From Trichostrongylus colubriformis (Eukaryota > Nematoda > Chromadorea > Rhabditida > Trichostrongylidae), in assembly GCA_963978905.1 (NCBI GenBank), contig OZ022257.1, positions 29,465,274 to 29,529,273 on the forward strand: DNA of 64,000 nt, in the 5' to 3' direction. The translations under genes were made by a program, and so were the position numbers. Positions 57,331-64,000 of the stretch are shown here, piece by piece. The notes under the pieces were generated by a model. The model had not been told where the DNA came from. It was given only the letters and a program-made list of their open reading frames with translations, and did not search any database. Each line of letters starts with the position of its first letter. The first letter of the stretch is position 1.

Positions 57331-60300
57331 AACAATCTTGGTTTAAGCTAGAACATCCGAACAACCCTAATCATCGAGCTGTGATGCCTCCAGCCTGACT
57401 ATCTGTATTCGGGTGATAATGTTCGATATCTGTGATCGCTTGAAATGCCTACAATTCATCAATGATGTTAAAGAATACCTCGCGATGAGCCAAGTATAGC
57501 AATGAATTGATCGTCTGGCCGTCAGAAGATCACCGTGATGCCCCTTTGTCTGCAACAAAATCACCGCAGAAATGCTTTCATCGCTCCATTGCTCTACTCA
57601 ATCATCACAGAAGGACGTCTCTTCAACAAAGAAATATATGATTTTCAGCCATGTTGGTGAAGTTCGTAACCTTGATCTCAATCTATACGAAAAGTTCACA
57701 TTTTCAGTAGTCGTTTTCCGCTAGATTAACTCGAGCTATGGGGTCAACGGCTGGTAAATTTGTGCTTGTACTAGCATCCCATTACTTCGATGCTACATTT
57801 GAATAAGAAACCCCATTAGGACATCGCCATGCACCAGGCACTGGAGTTCATCGCAGAACTCAAAAACTGGTGTGACACCATCCGGATTCCCATTCTCAGG
57901 TCGAGCGATGAAACCCAATGAGGATGAAGGCAGTACGAGATTTACCTGGGGACCTTAAAAGCCTCTGAACCTTACAGGCACTCTGTCAAAACTGTCAAAG
58001 TGTTACCACGCTTCATCAAAATACGACCTGCAATGGTGGTGAACAGGTGAGGCTTAACTTTCTGGGACTGTTATCGGCGGAATTCAGTCATCTGAAGGAA
58101 GAACTTCTTGCGTGGTATCCATCAAGCTGTGTATCCATCTGATTCAATCGTAGATTTGGAAGATACTTCAAATGAATTGGTCCGACAGCAGTTTTCCGTA
58201 TGAGGGATGTGTCAGTTTGCTCACTAGCCCCCAATGATTTTTGCATCCAGCCTTCTATCCAACCTCGTGCTACAACGCCTTCGAACTCCTTTACGGAACC
58301 TGAGGCACGACTCTGAACAAGTCACTCACTCCTTTTCCCTTTGAAGATTCTCAAGACTACATTGCTTATCGCTCATTACTTTACAGTTATCCGAAAAAGT
58401 CCTCCATCAAAGGTGGGCACGTCATTCAGTCGCCATCGGCTTCATGGACTCCCCATGCCGGTGTAGTTCTTCTGAGAGCTTCACTTTCCCCTTTATTCTC
58501 AGTTTGCGCCCAACTCACCACATTAGTGTACTCAGGTGCCCATCTATCTCCTCAGCACATGTTTTCCCAAGTGAATCAGCTTCGATGGCAAGTCAGGATG
58601 ATGAACGGAGTCCGACGACGGTCCTCTAAAATTACCAGCGAGAGGGTGGTGATTTTTATTTTCGTGTGGTGGATCTCCGAGGACCTTCATGCGTCCCATT
58701 ATTACCGTCTAGGGGCGTGGTCGTCGAGCAGACAGCGGTCAGGTTTCGCCTCCTCCATCCTTCTCCTCGGTGAGGAAGACGCGCTTCCTTTTCGCATCCA
58801 ACCTAACGTCGCAGTCGTCTAACGATTTCCTAGTACTCTGTATTTCCTGGTAGAGCATAAACAGTTTCCAAAGATTTCTCTCTACTGATTACCCTCTTAT
58901 ACCACTTGCTCTGTTTTCATAATTATTCACCTTCCCCGCAATATGTGTGACTGGATGTTAGTCTTATCCCAGTAAGGAAATGAAAGGAGGGGGCAATCCG
59001 CTGAATGGAATGCATGCATGTATAATTCTAAGAAAATAATATTACTGTCCAACATACAACGACCTTCCCTTCCCCTCCCCCTTGTAAGGAATACAACACC
59101 TGTATGCTCTGCATGAAGTTGGGGGAGGGATTTCCCGATCACTATGTTCCTTACTGATAGCCATGCAAGAAGATATATCTTTAAATGGAGTTTCTACCAA
59201 ATCGCGTATCACTTGCAAGATTCTTCCTTAGCGACGCGAGAGTGGGATATATTATACATCTGGAACGCAACGATACAGTTCTCAAAAAGTAATTGAGAAG
59301 TGCTCTTCCCCCTCCGCCCCCTCCCCCCCCCCCTCAAAAGCGGCAGGTATAATTGGAATTGGTCCAAAATAGTCTTGGTTGCACTGTCCAGTAAATCGTT
59401 TGCTTACGGGCAAATATAGATAGTGTTCCGCCCGGTGCTGGCCAAGTTTCATGGACCGGGCGGAATTCTATCTATATGAGATTCAATTCGGAGGCAGCCC
59501 ACTGCTCCTCGAAAAATCACTCAACATGTAACATCACCATCAATCCAAGGTGATGCTTGAAGCTAAGATGACAGTGGGTCAAAAAGATAGCCGCTTTAAA
59601 TTGAACTCTTATACTAGGAAAAGTAGAGTATTATCGGAGGGCACTACCCTGAAAACCCATCTACTCTCGAATTAATGAAAGACCGACCTTGAGCGGGGTC
59701 GAGCATGCAAAGCAGTTGGCCATCTCCGGTCGTCTAGCTATTGCAGAACAATCGCGCAAAGATTGCTCGCGGTACCGTTTTCGAAAAAGTTCGAGATGTT
59801 GATGAGGCCCCAGACATGAATAAAGAGCCCATTTAAGCAATTTTTCACGTTTCGTAGCTTCGAAAACCTTTGATTTTTTGGCTCCAAAAGATGAAGCTGT
59901 CTTCACGGGTCACCTGGCCCGCTTAGCCTCAATAATAACTGAAACGATGTCGCTGTAGAGACAGGCCATTTTCCAAAGCTCATCAGGAATGCCTATCCCC
60001 TCTACACGAAATTGTGCAACTACATTCTGGTTTCCGTAGTGTTTTTTGCCTGATCACGGGAAACATCACAGTGTTCCCGCTGCCAGAGACGAATGCATGG
60101 CGGATAACTGTGCCTATTCATAATATTCATTGAGATTATTTCTCAAAAATTCCCTTCCCACTTCTTTTGTCGCTCCCTTTCTTATTGAAAGGGAGCCATA
60201 TCGGTGGTTATTTTCGCGTCTCAAGTGCGCATCGACATCCACTTTGTGCACTCGTTATGTGAGGTAAACAAATATGGGAATGCCTACTAAATTCGATCCA

Positions 60301-63300
60301 TCTTACAAAAGATGCTTCGCAAGGATTACCTTTTCGATCGTACGACTGTAACAGCCTGTACTTCGACAGTTGCCCTGCTCACCTATCCAAGGCTAAACAC
60401 TTTCTCAACGTTCTCATAATTATGCGAGAAGCTCATGGCCAGATCCGCGAGAAGCAGAGAGCCCCGAGTCATATGAAATGGATAGGAGGGTGTTATGTAG
60501 TGAGGGGGACGGTGTTTTCATCTAAACCGAAAAAGAAAAAGGAAACTTCTACCTCTATCGAGGCTTAGGCAAAAATATACGCATGAGTGTGTAGATTGAC
60601 ACTTTAGAGATGCCCCACTGTTTAGGTGTGTCACTCTTCATGAGGTGCCCCATCCCCTCTGCCCCTTTTGAACCACATGCACAAAGCAGCCATGCCGAAT
60701 AGGGCCAGTGTGTAGATATTTTTTCGTGCTCTTTTCTTTGATACGAACTGTGAGTTAGTAAGATCAAGCGCCGAATTCATGGTGCATCTATCGTGCCCGA
60801 AACTTGTAACCGCTACAGTGACGATGAGTTTGAGTCCCGCTTATTGTCCGAGCATGAAACCACGACCCTCCCAGGTGTGAGCTCATCGTCACTATTTCAA
60901 ATTTTTTGTTTACTTCTTCTGACAGAGGATTGCTCTCTATGAATTGCTTCATACGTAAGAACAATAGCTTCTTTAGTTACGGGATGTTCAGGGTTAGGTG
61001 CCAGTGCTGTGCTAATGGACTTTTGAAGTGCGCCACACGTTCCACTTTCACTCACTTCCACAACTAGTAAAATTCACAAAAGTTGGTGAAACGTCAATTG
61101 CTGTACATGTAAAAAAGCTTTCTGTCTTCCACGGTGATACAGGGTGCCAGAGGATCTCGAAACTACTTGCCAGCTTTTCACCGAATCCGTAAAGCGATCG
61201 AGCTTCAGTAATGTTTAATTGAAAGGAACAAACGACATTGCATTTAGGATAGCTTGCAGGACAGCTTTTAATCGATCAGTTTTTGCATACGTCCCGCATT
61301 TTACTTTCATTGCGAGTCGTAAAGGCATGTGGATACGATTCGACGTATACACTGATCTGTGGGGTCATCTGGTACAAATTTTTTGCCTTCCCAGACTAGT
61401 TTCCGAGCAGTTGGCTGCTATTCATGGGCCGTGAAACCATGGCAGATCTGGTGAGACGTGCTTGGCACTGATCCACTGTTTTATCCTCGAACCATGGTAG
61501 TTGGGGCAGTCCTACTGGCATGCACCACGTGAACGTGCTTCGGATTTTATATTGATGCGCTAATCTTCTCGCAATTTTTCTTCGTGTGAATGCCCTCCAA
61601 ACAGCCGTGACACCACCAAGTGTGTAGCGATCAGATGCTTTGGTTGGGGGATTTTGTGATAGCGTACAAGGCCGGTGCACTCTGCTAGCCATTACATCAT
61701 CTATGGACATATTTTTGGTCTACTTCTTTAATAGCTTGATTATTTGGGTGTCCTACGTTTTGGTAAAAATGCTGCATTTGAGCTCTAGTGGCTTTTGGAC
61801 ATGTCTACTTGTCAAGTTGCTGAAAAGCACGGAAGGCTGACCAATGTTTTTGTGGCTCTCTACTGAGGAATATCTTTTGTGCAGCATGGGTGTGTACAGG
61901 TGGCGAGCACTTCCACAGCACGGCGCGATCCGGCACCAACGGCCGTCCACGTTAGGCAAGCCTTCTATCCCTCTGCGGTAGGTTAGCTTTAGTAGCAAAC
62001 TCGTGAAAGCACATACTCGTAAATAGACTGGACCGCAGAAGTCATTGTATCACTTCACCAGCCGCTAGACTCCCAGTGAAATTTGATTGCGGGCGCATCC
62101 CACAAAAGGGATTGACCTACACGAAAGCGATTCCTTTGCAATTTGTTTGAGGCCTACCTACCAAATCTATCAGATGTTCGCCGCAGTATCCAAACACACC
62201 AAGGAGCAAGCAACTGTGAAATGGTTGATCCCTCCTCCGATGGTTTTAGTGTTTATATAGTGAACTGCATAGTGAATCGGCTTCCATTCAGGAGCTTACT
62301 TGGAACTGTTCTAGGCTCTTTTAACTGTTCGTTTGAAGTTTGCTCAGTCAGTAGTGTCGGCAACTATCCGGTTGTATGAAACTTTTTTGCAAGTTTTCAC
62401 CAGGAGTTTGATGCTTGTGTGTGTGCCCTCTGCCTCCCCTTCTTAGAGGTAACCGTCTAGGCACGAACGTGAACGGATCTGTCGTACCAGTCAACATCAC
62501 GATGAGCAGAGTTCATGTTTTGTCGTTACTCTTTCCAATAAAACTTTAATTTTGCGGTTTTTGACTTTTATGTTACATACTTCGGTTTATGATTACATAT
62601 CAGTTCGAGTAAGTAAGCTAATTTTCTCTCCGATGCCTAAGCTTTTCCAAGAAATTTGCTTTATTCAATTTTGTTTTTGCAACGCTGATTAAACATTGAA
62701 TTCCGACGCAGTGATCGCCTCCAGTGTGCGCTTCGACAAGAAAATGGGCTTTTAGTGGCCACAAGTGGCTGCAAAGCCGATAGAATGCCTTTTGTATAGA
62801 AGAAACATGATTTATCTCCCTGCACTTCGGTCACTTTCCACATTGCTGTGTTCGTTCCGAGCACGGGTTGATCTCCGTGACAGGCTTTGGGTAGGCGTTT
62901 TGTTCCGCTCAACGAGCATGTCTTTACAAACTTGTGAACGCTCCAAAATACCATCGTAGGAGATGCGGCGAAGCGCGCGCAGGTGTTTGTAAGGCGAACG
63001 GGAGCGGAAAAAATGCAGAAATACCACGTCAAGGTTGGCAGTGTCGCAGAGGCTAGCGAACAACGGGAGGAGAGTCAGTCAGGCACTGTCCCATGGACCA
63101 TTAAGAATAGTAGTCATTCTCAGACTATCCGCACCCAACAGTCATCTACATGTTACTGCATACTGCGTGAAAGAACTTACCTAGCATGCAGCTGTTCCAA
63201 GTTATGCTCATGCAGCCAGGCGCTACCTGGTTGCCCAGTGATATAATGAAAAAGAAAGGAGCAATAAACTGAGCCGTGGAAAGGTTAGTATCTTGAGAGT

Positions 63301-64000
63301 GATTTGTTCTAATGAGCATGAGCCGTGGAAAGCTTTTTTTCTGAGGAAAACCTTTTTTGTTCATTTTCTAGTTTTCTAAATATAAGGTCAACACGCTTCT
63401 ATCATCATTTATAATTTGTCATTCACAATTAAGATTTACAACAAAATCGTAGTAAGGACTCAATTTGCATCACACATTCTCCTGCATTTAACAAATGCTG
63501 GTTGTTTTATCAATCAAGGACCAATCCTGAAACCCACAGTACATATCAGAAGCCACTCTACGATATTCTCGAGATTATCGCCTCCTATAATAAAACCTGA
63601 TTTGGTCAGTGACTAGCTAATAAGGAGAAAAATAAAAATAAACCTTCAAATCAGGCTTTTCGTGGCTGTCTTTATACACTGCAGCATGAGCTGATGTCGA
63701 CGAGAAGTTGACAAACGAGACAGGGACGAGGACCATGTGACTGCACCCACTTTTAAGTACGTCTGCGGACGGTGAGGTTAAAATTGTCAGTCACTGTTTT
63801 AGCGGTCACATCATTTAGGCCAGATCGCATTCAAATGGCATCACAGTAATGAACAGGAGTAGGATGCGTGGCGCATTCACAACAATAGCATTTATCGACT
63901 CCAAATTCCTTCTTCTTTCAAGACATTCGGAAGCAAGTTTTGCCTAGGATCATAGCGGCAGGCGGTTTCTCTGTCTTCTTCAAATATACTCAGAAATCTG
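57331..64000. other. Stretch without a recognised gene
   Basis: Short frames only (for example 58526-58822 +, 61396-61710 -, 62661-63032 -). A phrase resembling a retroelement integrase (YNAFELLYGT near 58270) is too short to annotate. A C-run at 59315-59332 and a GC-poor background are the only other features noted. Confidence 0.3.

Noticed and set aside
58240..58822. LTR-retrotransposon integrase remnant (YNAFELLYGT)
   Set aside because: Only about ten residues look right; no zinc-binding or DDE motifs and no LTRs were found.
61396..63063. Antisense frames as a possible BEL/Pao remnant
   Set aside because: No protease, RT or integrase motif could be pointed to.

Overview
This window looks like a piece of a clade V (strongylid, hookworm-like) nematode genome. 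The evidence is one well-formed, intron-split cuticle collagen gene, canonical GT-AG introns with nematode-type TTTCAG-like acceptors, AT-rich spacer DNA, and a dense population of decayed eukaryotic transposons. No bacterial features, CRISPR arrays, rRNA genes or intact tRNA genes were seen. Species-level assignment is inference.

Layout. Positions 52 to about 12184 hold one decayed Helitron read on the + strand (basic N-terminal region, HUH replication initiator, Pif1-type helicase). Two Penelope-like elements (PLEs) have inserted into it, both on the - strand. PLE1 (1155-4491) has an exact 16-bp target duplication and terminal direct repeats of about 150 bp. PLE2 (8451-12092) has a 12-bp target duplication, and a truncated inverted copy of its own 3' end caps its 5' side. 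Each PLE carries hammerhead-ribozyme-like motifs in its terminal repeats. A deleted mariner (12314-13194), a TA-flanked MITE and a fragment of a second kind of reverse-transcriptase element (14008-15115) follow. From 16.6 to 23 kb the sequence is nested inverted-repeat elements and tandem repeats.

The only host gene I can assemble with confidence is a six-exon cuticle collagen (23812-31447, + strand, 272 codons). All six exons join in frame, and its last intron is 4.3 kb and filled with dispersed repeats. From 31.9 to 47.3 kb there are two more deleted mariners, a mariner-like TIR element, several MITE families, a 74-nt perfect palindrome, and a better preserved copy of the second RT element (38460-40184, - strand). 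About 800 bases downstream of that RT reading frame lie all the strands of a full hammerhead ribozyme, but in a non-standard linear order, so that the core forms only by pairing two hairpin loops or two RNA copies. I regard this as the most interesting object in the window.

From 47.3 to 64 kb I see little beyond a decayed GIY-YIG endonuclease fragment, a tRNA-like SINE head, and an isolated hammerhead-like motif at 57.3 kb. Short open frames there have no recognisable domains and are not annotated as genes.
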